Counted from the first letter of the stretch, positions 44,501 to 53,274 are shown. The stretch is 64,000 nt of DNA from Promicromonospora iranensis (GCF_028994775.1 NZ_JAJQMN010000003.1:1-64000), one strand, 5' to 3'. Notes: generated by a model from the sequence alone, not told the origin. A program made the numbers and translations.

Positions 44501-45234
44501 GCGATACCTCCCGGCGCGCGGAGAACCACGGTGCTCTGGTCGCCCGGCTCCACGCTCCAACCGTCCTGGTCCAGCTCTGCCGCGAGGGCCGCCGCGGTGA
44601 CCGACGTCCAGCTGCCCTCGAAACGCTCCGCCCGGACCGCCCGGCCCGTCTCGTCGTGCACCTCGTACTCGCTCGCGTACCGGTTGTCCGCGTCGGAGGG
44701 CAGGTAGCGCACCACGTACCGCTGCGACCCGATCCGGCGTTCCTCGGTCATCAGCTCGGAGCTCCCGGCGCCGCCCGGGTCGACCGTCGCCACGCCGGCC
44801 GCGCCGAGAAGCAGCAGTGGTCGCAGGGCCGCGAAGGTCCCCGCGCGCTGGGCCACCGTGAGATGGCCCAGCATGTGCGCGCAGACGAAGCCCGCGAGCG
44901 GCCCCGCCACGTCCTGGAGGATCTCCGGCGCTGCGCCCGCGACGACACTGACCCGTTCGGCCAGATCGTCGTCGTCGGCGATGCGCGCGGTCAGCACCGC
45001 CCGCATCGTCCGCGACGGTTCGACGGCGACGATCCGCGCCCGTGTGCACGCCGCGAGCGTGCGGGTGCCGAGGCCCGTTCCGGCGCCCAGGTCCAGCAGC
45101 GTCGCCTCCGGCCCGAGATCGCCGAACGTCGCCTCGAACACGGGACGCAGGGCGCGCCACCGTTCGACCATGAACAGGTCGTGGAACTCGCCGAGTCCCT
45201 CGTAGTCCGACGTCGCCGCGGTGGTGCCCGTCAT
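44497..45234 (-). CDS. SAM-dependent methyltransferase in the metal operon
   Basis: 245 residues from ATG 45234, overlapping the surface-protein stop by four bases. Class I fold: motif I L-L-D-L-G-A-G-T-G-L-G near 44-54, acidic V-A-V-E-P-S after strand 2, motif IV region G-F-V-C-A-H-M-L-G-H. The acceptor is unknown. Being coupled on both sides within the transporter operon, it may modify a metallophore or cell component during zinc starvation; that is speculation. Confidence 0.8.
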   Translation of the reverse strand: MTGTTAATSDYEGLGEFHDLFMVERWRALRPVFEATFGDLGPEATLLDLGAGTGLGTRTLAACTRARIVAVEPSRTMRAVLTARIADDDDLAERVSVVAGAAPEILQDVAGPLAGFVCAHMLGHLTVAQRAGTFAALRPLLLLGAAGVATVDPGGAGSSELMTEERRIGSQRYVVRYLPSDADNRYASEYEVHDETGRAVRAERFEGSWTSVTAAALAAELDQDGWSVEPGDQSTVVLRAPGGIA

Positions 45235-47996
45235 GCCTGTGCCCGACGGCGGCGCGCGACGACGACGAGCGCCGCTCCGGTCAGCACCAGGAGGCCGGCC
45301 AGCGCGAGCGGCTGGAAGACGCTCGCACCGGTGCTCGCCAACGCCGCGCGCTGAGCGGCGCTGAGGTCGCACTCCTCGCCCGTGGCCGTACGTCCCACAT
45401 AGCTGGTCCGCTCGGTGGTCCCTGACGTGTCACCCACGGAGAACTTCAGCGTGGCGCTGTCCGACACCGTGCCACCACTCTTGAGCGGGACGGACTGCGT
45501 CATCGTCACGGAGTAGACGCCCGGCTCGGTGAATGCCCAGTTGGCGTGCACGTGCTGGTTCAGCGGTACGGACATGGACTTCGGGAACCCGGAGATGGTG
45601 CCGAAGTTCTTGGCCCCTACTCCCCCGAACGTGCCCGTGGAATACACGCCCAGATTGCCCGGTCCCTCGACCCCGTCGAGAGTGAACGTGACCGGCCCGT
45701 CCGCCGCCTCGATCAGACTGGGGTGCTGCGTGTTCCAGCCGATCCACGGCACACCCGACTCCTGGACCTGGCCCACGGACCAGATCGTCGAGCCGGCGCT
45801 GCCGAGGAACGCGAACTCGCTGCCCTCCGGAACCTTGTCCTCGGCGGCCTTGCTCAGCTTGAAGGTGAGCGACGCCGGGTCGACCCAGGAGGCGGGCTGC
45901 TTGCGGTCGTCCTTCACCTGGGTGACGAGCTTGCCGTCCTCGACCATCGACCCGAAGTCGAAGTGACCGGACTCGATACCACCCACGCCGGGAGTGCTCA
46001 CCTCGCGCGTGACGGGCTGCGCCACGCACTGGTCCGCCTGGTCGCCCGGCCCGTTCCCGGCACCCGGGTTGTTGTCGTCACCGGGATCGCCGGCCGGATC
46101 CGCGTCCGGGTCTGTGCCCGGGTCGGTGCCCGGGTCCTGGCCGGGGTCCTGGCCGGGGTCCTTGCCCGGGTCCTCTCCGCCGGGACCATCGCCCTGCTCC
46201 GCTCCCGCACGGAAGTGGTAGTCGACGGCGGTCCCCGTGATGGTGCGGCCGTCGGCAGTCCGCAGGCGGGGGGTCACCGTCAGGTGGTAGTCGCCCGCCT
46301 CGGTGAAGACCCAGTTGGTGTGCACGTGCGCGTTCGCCGCGACCGGGATCGTCCCGCCGGCGGACGAGGTGGTGTCGATGTACCGGTTGACCGGCTGGCC
46401 GAACGAGTCGTTCTGGAACGTGAACACGTCACCCGGACCGTCGACCTTCACGACGAGGGACACCGGGTTGCCCGCGGCGGGGGTGATTCCCGTCCCCGCC
46501 AGGGAGGGCAGCAGCCGTTCGGTGCTCCACCCCGCCCACGGCAGGTACTCCTGGTCGCTGCCCGTCTGCGAACCGAGCCAGGCCTCCTGGCCGCCGTGCT
46601 CGCCGAGGAAGGCCCAGGCACCGGTAGCCTCGGGCAGCTCGACCTGGCCACGAGGATCCTCGTACGCCAGCGTCACGTCCTCGGGCGAACGGTAGACCGT
46701 GCGGTCGGCGTGGATGCGGGTGTCGTCCTTGACCGCCAGGGTCAGGCGGCCGGAGTCGTCGTCATAGGTGGTCTCGAAAGCATCGGCATGCCCGTGGTCG
46801 AGCACGTACTTTCGGTCCTGACCAGGCTCCGGATCCGTCCCCGGGTCCGTCGGCTTCGGGGTCGGAGTCGGTGTCGGGGTCGGCGTCGGGGTCGGAATCG
46901 GAGTCGGGGTCGGAGTCGGAGTCGGAGTCGGAGTCGGAGTCGGAGTCGGAGTCGGGTCCGGCACGGGCGCGACCGAGAGGGTCACGTGCTCGGAGGTCCC
47001 TGCGACCCGGTCACCGTCGAGCAGGACCGCCCGGACACGTGCGCCGTCGTCCTCGATGTCGACGGCACGCTCATAGGTGCCGGCTCCCTGGCCGGCGACG
47101 GGTGCGAACTGGTCGGTGCCCGCTGGCGCCACCTCCCACCGGTAGGTGGACAGCTCGGTCGGCGGCGTCTGGGTCGCCGTCAGCACGGCGGTGTCGCCCG
47201 CCGTGTACTCCGCCTGGTCGGCGGAGACGGTGACCGCCGTCGTGACCGGACGCTCGCCCACCCGTACGTGATAGGTCGCGGCATCTCCGGTGATGGTCGC
47301 GCCACCCGATGTCGCGAGCGACGGTGTCACCGTGAGCGTGTAGTCGCCCTCCGCGGTGAAGATCCAGTTGGTGTGCACGTGCGCGTTCGCGGCCACGGGG
47401 ATGGTCCCGCCGTCGGACGTCGTCGTGTCGAGGTACCGGTTGATCGGCTGACCGAACGAGTTGTTCTGGAAGGTGAACACATCACCCGGCCCGTCGACGG
47501 CGACGGCGAGCGACACGGGCTGGCCGGACGCGGGCGTGATGCCGGTCCCGGCCAGCGAGTCCAGGAGCCGCTCGGTGCTCCAGCCGACCCAGGGGCTGTA
47601 TCCCTGGTCGCCGCCGGACTGCGAGCCGAGCCACACCGTGTCCCCGCCGTACTCGCCGAGGAAGGCCCAGCCGCCCTCGGCCGGGGGCAGCTCGACCTGG
47701 CTCTGCGGGTCCTCGTAGGCGAGGGTCGTCGACTCGGGCGTCCGGAAGACGGGTTCGCCGTCATAGATCCGGGTGTCGTCCCGGACCGCCAGCACGAGCT
47801 TGCCGGTATCGGCGTCGTACGTGGTCTCGAAGCCGTCGACGTGCCCGTGCGTGAGCACGTACTCGCGGTCGGGCACGGTGGCGGACGTCGACCCTGCGGC
47901 GAACGCCGTGGAGCTCAGCGCGGGGACGACGAGCGCGCCCAGCAGCGCACCGACGGCCGCCAGGGCGGTCAATTTATGAGAACGATTCTCAGTCAC
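45231..47996 (-). CDS. wall-anchored protein with three HxHxNW anchored repeats
   Basis: 921 residues from GTG 47996; this start is inferred because a -10-like TTCACT ends 7 bases before it. Signal peptide to about 34. Three repeat domains with H-V-H-T-N-W-I-F-T (about 206), H-V-H-T-N-W-V-F-T (about 558) and H-V-H-A-N-W-A-F-T (about 816). One Ig-like module and a Thr-Pro spacer (about 345-382) separate repeats 1 and 2, which are near duplicates; a D-P-G-T-D-P-G linker separates 2 and 3. C-terminal L-A-S-T-G-A-S, membrane segment, R-R-R-R-A-Q-A. First gene of the six-gene operon, under a pair of Zur-like boxes. Confidence 0.8.
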   Translation of the reverse strand: MTENRSHKLTALAAVGALLGALVVPALSSTAFAAGSTSATVPDREYVLTHGHVDGFETTYDADTGKLVLAVRDDTRIYDGEPVFRTPESTTLAYEDPQSQVELPPAEGGWAFLGEYGGDTVWLGSQSGGDQGYSPWVGWSTERLLDSLAGTGITPASGQPVSLAVAVDGPGDVFTFQNNSFGQPINRYLDTTTSDGGTIPVAANAHVHTNWIFTAEGDYTLTVTPSLATSGGATITGDAATYHVRVGERPVTTAVTVSADQAEYTAGDTAVLTATQTPPTELSTYRWEVAPAGTDQFAPVAGQGAGTYERAVDIEDDGARVRAVLLDGDRVAGTSEHVTLSVAPVPDPTPTPTPTPTPTPTPTPTPIPTPTPTPTPTPTPKPTDPGTDPEPGQDRKYVLDHGHADAFETTYDDDSGRLTLAVKDDTRIHADRTVYRSPEDVTLAYEDPRGQVELPEATGAWAFLGEHGGQEAWLGSQTGSDQEYLPWAGWSTERLLPSLAGTGITPAAGNPVSLVVKVDGPGDVFTFQNDSFGQPVNRYIDTTSSAGGTIPVAANAHVHTNWVFTEAGDYHLTVTPRLRTADGRTITGTAVDYHFRAGAEQGDGPGGEDPGKDPGQDPGQDPGTDPGTDPDADPAGDPGDDNNPGAGNGPGDQADQCVAQPVTREVSTPGVGGIESGHFDFGSMVEDGKLVTQVKDDRKQPASWVDPASLTFKLSKAAEDKVPEGSEFAFLGSAGSTIWSVGQVQESGVPWIGWNTQHPSLIEAADGPVTFTLDGVEGPGNLGVYSTGTFGGVGAKNFGTISGFPKSMSVPLNQHVHANWAFTEPGVYSVTMTQSVPLKSGGTVSDSATLKFSVGDTSGTTERTSYVGRTATGEECDLSAAQRAALASTGASVFQPLALAGLLVLTGAALVVVARRRRAQA

Positions 47997-48031
47997 GGTT
48001 CGAAGTGAACCAGGACTGAGAATCGTTATCA
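47977..48031 (-). promoter_or_regulatory. tandem Zur-like boxes, pair 1
   Basis: TGAGAACGATTCTCA (47977-47991) and TGAGAATCGTTATCA (48017-48031), 40 bp apart start to start. They fit the TGANAATNATTNTCA pattern of Zur and Fur-family sites and flank the start of the 921-residue surface protein and transporter operon. Confidence 0.75.
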
Positions 48032-48048
48032 AGAACGAATCTCCCATT

Positions 48049-51000
48049 TCACCCGCTCGCAGGACGCCGTCCGATCCCTGCTCGACGCCCGAACATGATC
48101 AGGGCGATGCCCGCACCGAGGAGGACCACGGCGAGCAGCACGACCGCGCCGGTCTCGAACCCGGTCGCCGCGAGCGGCCCTCGGTCGGCCGGTGCGGCAC
48201 CGGGCGGTGCCCCGTCGGCTCCGGGGTCTTCGGGGTCAGCACCCGGGTCACCCGGGTCAGAACCCGGGTCGTCCGGACCGGGACTCGGGTCCGTCGGATC
48301 CGGGTTCGGGCTCGGGCTCGGGTTCACCGGATCCGGGCTCGGGCTCGGACTCGGGCTCGGACTCGGGCTCGGACTCGGGCTCGGACTCGGGCTCGGACTC
48401 GGGCTCGGACTCGGGCTCGGACTCGGGCTCGGACTCGGGCTCGGGTCCGGGCTCGGGTCCGGGCTCGGGTCCGGACTCGGGTCCACCGGATCCGGGTCCT
48501 GCGGCCCGGCCGCGAACTCGGCGGCCGTGAGCCCGCAGTGCTCCTCGGTCACTAGACGCGCGTCCACCCCGACGGCAAAGAGCAGCACCGCCGTGTCGCT
48601 CGCCGCCGAGACGTCAACCTCGAGAGCCGCCTGCGACACGTCCACGCAGTACACCCCGGCCACCGTGAAGGCCCACGACCCGTGCGCGTGCTGCGCGTAG
48701 TCGAGCCGGTCCGCATCGGCACCGAGCAGCACACGCGGTGCGCCCCAGTCGTCACCACCGGAGTCGAACAGCACGAACTCGCCCGGCCCGTCCACGCCCC
48801 GCAGCGTCCAGCGGACCGCGTCCGCCGTGGCGCCGTCCGACACGTCCAGGTTCCAGCCCGGCCAGACGAGATCTGGGGTCGGGCTCTCGGGCAGCACCCA
48901 CACGGGGTCGCCTGCCTCGCCCAGGAATGCGTACCGGTCGTCACCCGGCACGGCGACGCGTGCAGCGTCCGGCACAGCGAACGCAACGTCGGCAGGGTCG
49001 TGCTCCTCGGACGGGATCACGGAGTCGTCGCGTACCACGGTGGTCAGGCTGCCGGGCGCGATGCGAGCCAGCAGGTCGACGTGACCGCTGCGCAGCACCG
49101 CGCGGTCGGTGACGGGCCATTCAACAGGGTCGCCGGGACCCGGGTCGGGGTCCGGATCCGGGTCCGGATCCGGGTCTGGGTCCGGATCGGGGTCGGGGTC
49201 GGGGTCACCGTCGGGCGAGCACGGCTCAACCTCGGCCGGGTCGACGCCGGCCGCGACGGTCAGCGTGGTCGTCGCCGATGCCGCGGTCCCGTCGGCCGTG
49301 GTGCCCGCGAGCGTGGTCGTCACGCAGTAGCGGCCCACTGTCGTGAAGAGCCATTGCAGCAGGTTCGCTCCGCCCGGACGGACCTCCGCCTCGGACGCCT
49401 CATAGCCTGGAACGGTGCTGAGCAGCGCGCCCTCGTGCCCGGGTACGAGGGCCTGCCGGTCGTCGACCACGAGGAACTCGCCCGGCCCGGTCACGTCGTC
49501 GAGCGACCAGGCCAGATCGCCCCTCCAGTCGGCGGGGTCCAGGTGCGCCAGGTCGAGGTCCACGGCGTTGAGCTGACCCGAACCTGGCCCGAGCTGGTAT
49601 CCGTCGATCCGGTCCGGCTCGGCGTCACGCCAGTCCTCCCGCAGTCGCTGGACGTGCAGCCAGCGCGGGGTCGTTCCCGTCGTCAGCACCACGTCCGCCG
49701 GGTCGTGGCGGACGCCGTGCCCGTGCAGGTCCCCCGTAACCAGGCCGACACTCAGCTCACTGCCGGCCAGGCGCGGGGTCAGGGCGGCGAAGGACGCCCG
49801 ACCCAGCTCCTCAGGGGTCAGGACGCGCGTCACCTCACCGGGTACGGCATCCTCCGGGGCGGCGGCGTGGCTGCGCGCCCGGTCGGCGTCGCGCTGCATG
49901 CAGGTGGGCGCCGACGTCGGGTCGTAGCCGGTACCGCCGACGACGAAGGTGAGCACCATGTCGTCGTCGCGCGCCGCGCCGGCGACCGTCGTGGCCGTGG
50001 AGGTGATTCGCGCGCAGTACGTGCCTGGTGCGGTGAAGTCCCAGCTCAGGTGCTTGTGGCCGAGCGTGCGTTCGAGAGCCAGGCGGGCCTGGGGCAAGCC
50101 CTGGCGGGTGGAGAACCACGGGGCGGCCCCGGAGCGGACGTGAGCCTCGTCGGCGCCGAGGAAGAACTCGCCCGGCGGCGGACCACCGTCCGCCCCGCTC
50201 ACGCTCTCCAGCCGCAACGTCGGCAGGCGGTCGTAGTCCTGCTCGCTGAACGCCTCCGAGGAGACACCGAGCCACGGCAGGTCAGCCTTGGGCACCTTGG
50301 GCAGCCGGTAGATCGCACTGCCCGCTGGGGCGAGGAACGTCGAGTCCGCTGTCGGGGTCGGTTCCGGCACCGTGACCCGCGCGGCGTCGGGCACGTGCAC
50401 CACGAGCGTCTCCGGTTCGTACCACTTCAGAAAGTTCCCGCGAGACTCGCGGACCATGAGGCGCAGCTCGTCCTCGCCGGGTCGCAGGGACAGGTCCGAG
50501 TGCGTGGTGGGCAACAGCACGTTGTTCCGCGGATCGGTCAGGTCGGCGGGGTCGGGTGCGTCGGGATCGGGATCGGGGTCAGGATCGGGATCGCCGGGCT
50601 CGTCGGGTGGAAGCACCGGAAGGTCCGGGTCCGCCGGGGTGCCGCACTCCGCGGTGGCCGCGTCCGGCACGTTGCCGACGGCCACCCGCATCGTCACCAC
50701 GGGTGAGGTCCGCACCTGCCCGTCCGTCCCCGTCACCGAGACGCGCAGGTCCAGGCAGTGCAGGCCCAGGTCCGAGAAGAGCCAGCTCTGGTTCTGCGGC
50801 GGGGAGATGCTCGCTGCGCTCGGGGCGTAGGTGACCTCCGTGTGCAGCCCGTGGCCGGCGTACCAGACCCGGTTCATGGTCACGCCGGGCATCGGGACCG
50901 GACCACCGATCGCCACCAGGCCACCACCACGCGCGTCGGTGAGCTCCCACGTGACTCCGTTGCGCGCGACCTGGTCGCGCGGCAGGCCGTAGTTGTTCAG

Positions 51001-51414
51001 CCGCGGAACGACGTCGGTCCCGGTGAAGTCGAGCGTCGGGAAGTCCTGGCTCGTGCCCCACAACTCCGTCCCGGGCGGGCCGAGCGGCGCCAGCCCCGGG
51101 TCGTCCGGCGTCGTCACGGCAAGGGGACGCGGCACCGAGATGACCACATCGTCGGGGGCATATCGGTTGGTGATCGTGGCCGGGCCGGACTCGGCGGACC
51201 AGCCGACGTCGATCACCGGCTCACCATCCTCGAGCAGCGCGTTGACAAAGGCGTTGCCGCCGTCGAGGACGACGCGCGGGGCCGCGCCGGTCTCGGTGAC
51301 GGCCGTCGCGGGCTGCGCCGTCGCCGAGACACCGGCCGGCACACCGGCCACGACGAGCCCGAGGGCGAGGGCGGTAGCCGCCACCCGGCGACTCGGTTCG
51401 GACTTCCTGACCAC
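48049..51414 (-). CDS. very large wall-anchored protein with degenerate anchored repeats
   Basis: 1,121 residues from GTG 51414 (AAAGG upstream). Signal peptide to about 32. Four repeat domains whose signatures have drifted: N-Q-S-W-L-F (about 209), G-H-K-H-L-S-W-D-F (about 454), L-L-Q-W-L-F (about 686), H-A-H-G-S-W-A-F (about 912). Each is followed by a Cys (Y-C-V or H-C-L), absent from the other island repeats, suggesting a disulphide or Cys ligand instead of the first His. Asp-Pro linkers and a long Ser-Pro spacer (about 980-1040), L-A-A-T-G-F sorting-like motif, membrane segment and basic tail follow. Encoded 100 bases after the small secreted protein. Confidence 0.78.
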   Translation of the reverse strand: MVRKSEPSRRVAATALALGLVVAGVPAGVSATAQPATAVTETGAAPRVVLDGGNAFVNALLEDGEPVIDVGWSAESGPATITNRYAPDDVVISVPRPLAVTTPDDPGLAPLGPPGTELWGTSQDFPTLDFTGTDVVPRLNNYGLPRDQVARNGVTWELTDARGGGLVAIGGPVPMPGVTMNRVWYAGHGLHTEVTYAPSAASISPPQNQSWLFSDLGLHCLDLRVSVTGTDGQVRTSPVVTMRVAVGNVPDAATAECGTPADPDLPVLPPDEPGDPDPDPDPDPDAPDPADLTDPRNNVLLPTTHSDLSLRPGEDELRLMVRESRGNFLKWYEPETLVVHVPDAARVTVPEPTPTADSTFLAPAGSAIYRLPKVPKADLPWLGVSSEAFSEQDYDRLPTLRLESVSGADGGPPPGEFFLGADEAHVRSGAAPWFSTRQGLPQARLALERTLGHKHLSWDFTAPGTYCARITSTATTVAGAARDDDMVLTFVVGGTGYDPTSAPTCMQRDADRARSHAAAPEDAVPGEVTRVLTPEELGRASFAALTPRLAGSELSVGLVTGDLHGHGVRHDPADVVLTTGTTPRWLHVQRLREDWRDAEPDRIDGYQLGPGSGQLNAVDLDLAHLDPADWRGDLAWSLDDVTGPGEFLVVDDRQALVPGHEGALLSTVPGYEASEAEVRPGGANLLQWLFTTVGRYCVTTTLAGTTADGTAASATTTLTVAAGVDPAEVEPCSPDGDPDPDPDPDPDPDPDPDPDPDPGPGDPVEWPVTDRAVLRSGHVDLLARIAPGSLTTVVRDDSVIPSEEHDPADVAFAVPDAARVAVPGDDRYAFLGEAGDPVWVLPESPTPDLVWPGWNLDVSDGATADAVRWTLRGVDGPGEFVLFDSGGDDWGAPRVLLGADADRLDYAQHAHGSWAFTVAGVYCVDVSQAALEVDVSAASDTAVLLFAVGVDARLVTEEHCGLTAAEFAAGPQDPDPVDPSPDPSPDPSPDPSPSPSPSPSPSPSPSPSPSPSPSPSPSPSPSPSPSPDPVNPSPSPNPDPTDPSPGPDDPGSDPGDPGADPEDPGADGAPPGAAPADRGPLAATGFETGAVVLLAVVLLGAGIALIMFGRRAGIGRRPASG

Positions 51415-51514
51415 GGCGGGCCTTTCTCTCTCGATGCGCACTGTCCGCGCACGGGCTGCTGGTCGATCCGCGCAGTACGGGGAGGACGGCGCGAACCGTC
51501 CTCCCCGTCCCAGG

Positions 51515-52072
51515 TCAGGAGCGCTTGAGCGGGACCTCTTCGGACAGCACCGAGACGCTGCCATTGACGGTCACGTCGAACGTCAGCAGGTACGTGCCGG
51601 TGCGGTTGAAGGACCAGGTCAGGTCCTCGTGACCGCTACCGTCCAGCACGACACTGCCGGAGGCGTCGGTCTTGCTGGCCAAGATGCTGCCCGCCGCGCC
51701 GGTGCCCGAGAGCGTGCCGCCCGTGCTGCTCGAGTCGAGCGGCGTCGGCTCGAACTCGACGTCGAGAACACCGCAGGACTCGCCTGCCTCCACCGCGAAG
51801 CCCACCTCGGGCCCGCTCGTGCCCGTGAAGGTCAGCCAGTCACCCGCGGGCAGCTCGACCTCGCTACCGCCGACGTGCTCGTGCACGTGGACCGCGACAT
51901 CAGACACCTCGCCGAAGGCATCGCACTCGACCTCCGCAGCGATGTCGAAGTGGCCCGAGGTGCGGTCGGCCGCTGCTGCGGGTGCTGCAAGCGCCCCCGT
52001 CATCCCGGCGGCGGCTCCCATCGTGACCAGCGCCGCTGCGATCCGACGCCCGGTCTTTCGCTTGATCATCAT
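51515..52072 (-). CDS. small secreted protein with a single repeat-like domain
   Basis: 185 residues from ATG 52072 (GGAGGAGAACC upstream). Signal peptide ending A-A-P-A-A-A-A, then one beta-rich domain with V-H-V-H-E-H-V near 66-72, two Cys (E-C-D; S-C-G) and G-H-E-D-L-T-W-S-F-N-R-T-G-T-Y near 150, the same framework as the anchored repeats. No anchor or membrane segment, so it should be free. Transcribed from a promoter with two Zur-like boxes; possibly a diffusible metal-binding protein that feeds the anchored ones. Confidence 0.72.
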   Translation of the reverse strand: MMIKRKTGRRIAAALVTMGAAAGMTGALAAPAAAADRTSGHFDIAAEVECDAFGEVSDVAVHVHEHVGGSEVELPAGDWLTFTGTSGPEVGFAVEAGESCGVLDVEFEPTPLDSSSTGGTLSGTGAAGSILASKTDASGSVVLDGSGHEDLTWSFNRTGTYLLTFDVTVNGSVSVLSEEVPLKRS

Positions 52073-52114
52073 CTGGTTCTCCTCCATCTCGGCGCGCGCC
52101 CGAACTCGGACAAA

Positions 52115-52168
52115 TGAGAACGATTCTCACGCACGCGAGGAGTGAAGCAGGAGTGAGAATCATTATCA
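52115..52168 (-). promoter_or_regulatory. tandem Zur-like boxes, pair 2
   Basis: TGAGAACGATTCTCA (52115-52129) and TGAGAATCATTATCA (52154-52168), 39 bp apart, upstream of the small secreted protein gene. The first is identical to 47977-47991. Confidence 0.75.
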
Positions 52169-52248
52169 AGAGGTACCGGCCCAGGTTCACCCGCCCTTCG
52201 AGACCCGGCAGGGCGGGTGGGCTCGACAGCTTGCCGCACGGTGCGCAT

Positions 52249-52299
52249 TGAGAACCGTTCTCAGGACTGGTTGACTGCGCCGGATGAGAATGACTTTCA
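52249..52299 (+). promoter_or_regulatory. tandem Zur-like boxes, pair 3
   Basis: TGAGAACCGTTCTCA (52249-52263, a perfect 7-1-7 palindrome) and TGAGAATGACTTTCA (52285-52299), 36 bp apart, ahead of the truncated Fur/Zur gene: its former autoregulatory site. Confidence 0.7.
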
Positions 52300-52345
52300 G
52301 AAGTGGTTGGCGCTCACCCCTCCGCACGCCGAGCGCCAAGGCTCG

Positions 52346-52555
52346 ATGAGCGGCCGCTCACGGCGGACTTCGCCACGTTCGCTGGTCCAGCGCGAGCTGG
52401 CGACGAGCGAACGGTTCCGCACCGTGAACGAGATCCACCTCGCCCTGGCAGACCGGAAGCACCGGGTAAGCCTGTCGACGACCTACCGGACCCTGGCAAG
52501 GCTCGCGGAGGGAGGGGGGACTGCTGTGAGATCCACCCATACCCACGGCTCGTGA
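52346..52555 (+). pseudogene. zur: Fur/Zur-family regulator, N-terminal domain only
   Basis: From ATG 52346: S-P-R-S-L-V-Q-R-E-L, F-R-T-V-N-E-I-H-L-A-L, V-S-L-S-T-T-Y-R-T-L-A-R-L-A-E-G-G, the Fur-type winged HTH with the recognition helix. After G-G the sequence runs into unrelated bases and stops after 12 residues. The dimer domain and all metal-binding His/Cys positions are missing, so it cannot be a working metal sensor. The Zur-like boxes ahead of it favour Zur over Fur. Confidence 0.7.
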
Positions 52556-52794
52556 TGCCACGGCCGCACCGCGCCAATCACCAGTTCGACGGTCACGCCC
52601 ACGGGCGGCAACTTTTTCCTCAGTAGCCGCACCCCGGGTTCGCGGCCGCGGCGAATCACGTCGAGCGATGCGCCCACCGACTGGAACCCATGGATCTCAG
52701 CGGTGAGCCCCCATGGGTGATGACCCGTGACAGTGGCATAGACGTTCTCGCCTCGACGCAGCTCGCTAAGGGGGCGGTTCTGGTTGTCATCCAT
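52483..52794 (-). CDS. S1-like hypothetical protein, C-terminus possibly altered
   Basis: 103 residues. The core R-R-G-E-N-V-Y-A-T-V-T-G-H-H-P-W-G-L-T-A-E-I resembles a short S1/OB RNA-binding fold. The end overlaps the zur remnant on the other strand, so the last 15 or so residues are read across the junction and may be foreign. No good ribosome site. Function unknown. Confidence 0.45.
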   Translation of the reverse strand: MDDNQNRPLSELRRGENVYATVTGHHPWGLTAEIHGFQSVGASLDVIRRGREPGVRLLRKKLPPVGVTVELVIGAVRPWHHEPWVWVDLTAVPPPSASLARVR

Positions 52795-53009
52795 GGTCGC
52801 GGCAACCCTAATCCCTGCACTGCACCGGCTCTAGCTCGCCCTGTCATGCAGGTCCGACACAGAAGCGTCAAGCAGGTCCCGCGTCAAGACAGGTTGCCGG
52901 AGAGCCATTACCCGAAGGAAACAGCGAGCGAAGTCTTGTCGTCCTGCGGCTTGGAGCGCGGCCAGCATCGGCCGTCCGCGTCATCGTCCTCGGCGTCATG
53001 GATCCGCTG

Positions 53010-53118
53010 GAGCGACTACTCCGATTGGACGAAGCTCGTAGCGGACCTGGGCTTCGAGGGCTTCCGCATCCACGACCTGCGCGCGACGATGCGCTGGGCC
53101 TCGCTGCGGCGGCTCTGA
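53010..53118 (+). pseudogene. tyrosine integrase relic
   Basis: The plus frame ends L-G-F-E-G-F-R-I-H-D-L-R-A-T-M-R-W-A-S-L, resembling the HxLRxT catalytic box of tyrosine recombinases but with no core upstream and a stop soon after. Lying 80 bases inside the tRNA-Pro att site supports the reading. Confidence 0.45.
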
Positions 53119-53160
53119 TGGCCTACCAGGGGCGAGCGTGAACGGGGTCCTGGTGGGACA

Positions 53161-53188
53161 CGGTGGGGAGCGAACTACTCCCCCACCG
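53161..53188 (-). terminator. hairpin downstream of tRNA-Pro
   Basis: CGGTGGGGAG (53161-53170) pairs with CTCCCCCACCG (53178-53188) with one bulge. In the tRNA direction it starts about 10 bases after the CCA. Confidence 0.55.
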
Positions 53189-53197
53189 TGTTTTCCC

Positions 53198-53274
53198 TGG
53201 TCGGGCTGACTGGATTCGAACCAGCGACCCTCTGCTCCCAAAGCAGATGCGCTACCAAGCTGCGCCACAGCCCG
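53198..53274 (-). tRNA. tRNA-Pro(TGG), CCA encoded; right att site
   Basis: The minus strand folds as a full cloverleaf: acceptor CGGGCTG (53274-53268) with CAGCCCG (53208-53202), anticodon loop centred on TGG, T arm GGTTCGAATCC, and encoded CCA at 53200-53198. Its 3' half (53198-53240) is the sequence duplicated at 36843-36885. Confidence 0.95.

Larger units (their letters stand above)
52795..53197. other. right border of the island, relic-rich
   Basis: About 400 bases with no intact gene: a probable integrase relic at 53010-53118 and a hairpin (53161-53188) that would end the tRNA-Pro transcript on the minus strand. Confidence 0.5.
36843..53240. mobile_element. genomic island at tRNA-Pro(TGG), metal-acquisition cargo
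   Basis: A 43-bp stretch (36843-36885) is repeated exactly, in the same orientation, as the 3' half plus CCA of the tRNA-Pro gene (53198-53240). Integrases commonly use tRNA 3' halves and leave such direct repeats. The left copy is followed by a terminator hairpin as after a tRNA, and a probable integrase relic lies just inside the intact tRNA. The 16.4 kb between hold one functional unit, an anchored-repeat ABC transporter with its surface proteins and Zur-like boxes. No intact integrase remains, so the island is probably fixed. Confidence 0.65.

Noticed and set aside
46850-46960. Short tandem repeat of about 6 bases in the minus-strand surface protein
   Set aside because: It is the codon pattern of a Thr-Pro wall spacer inside an open frame, not a CRISPR or satellite.
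45546-48008. 820-codon plus-strand frame opposite the repeat surface protein
   Set aside because: No family motif, mirrors the repeats of the minus-strand gene, and no ribosome site.
48330-48470. Tandem 12-base repeats that look like a minisatellite
   Set aside because: They encode the Ser-Pro spacer of the 1,121-residue wall protein; unit and frame match coding use.
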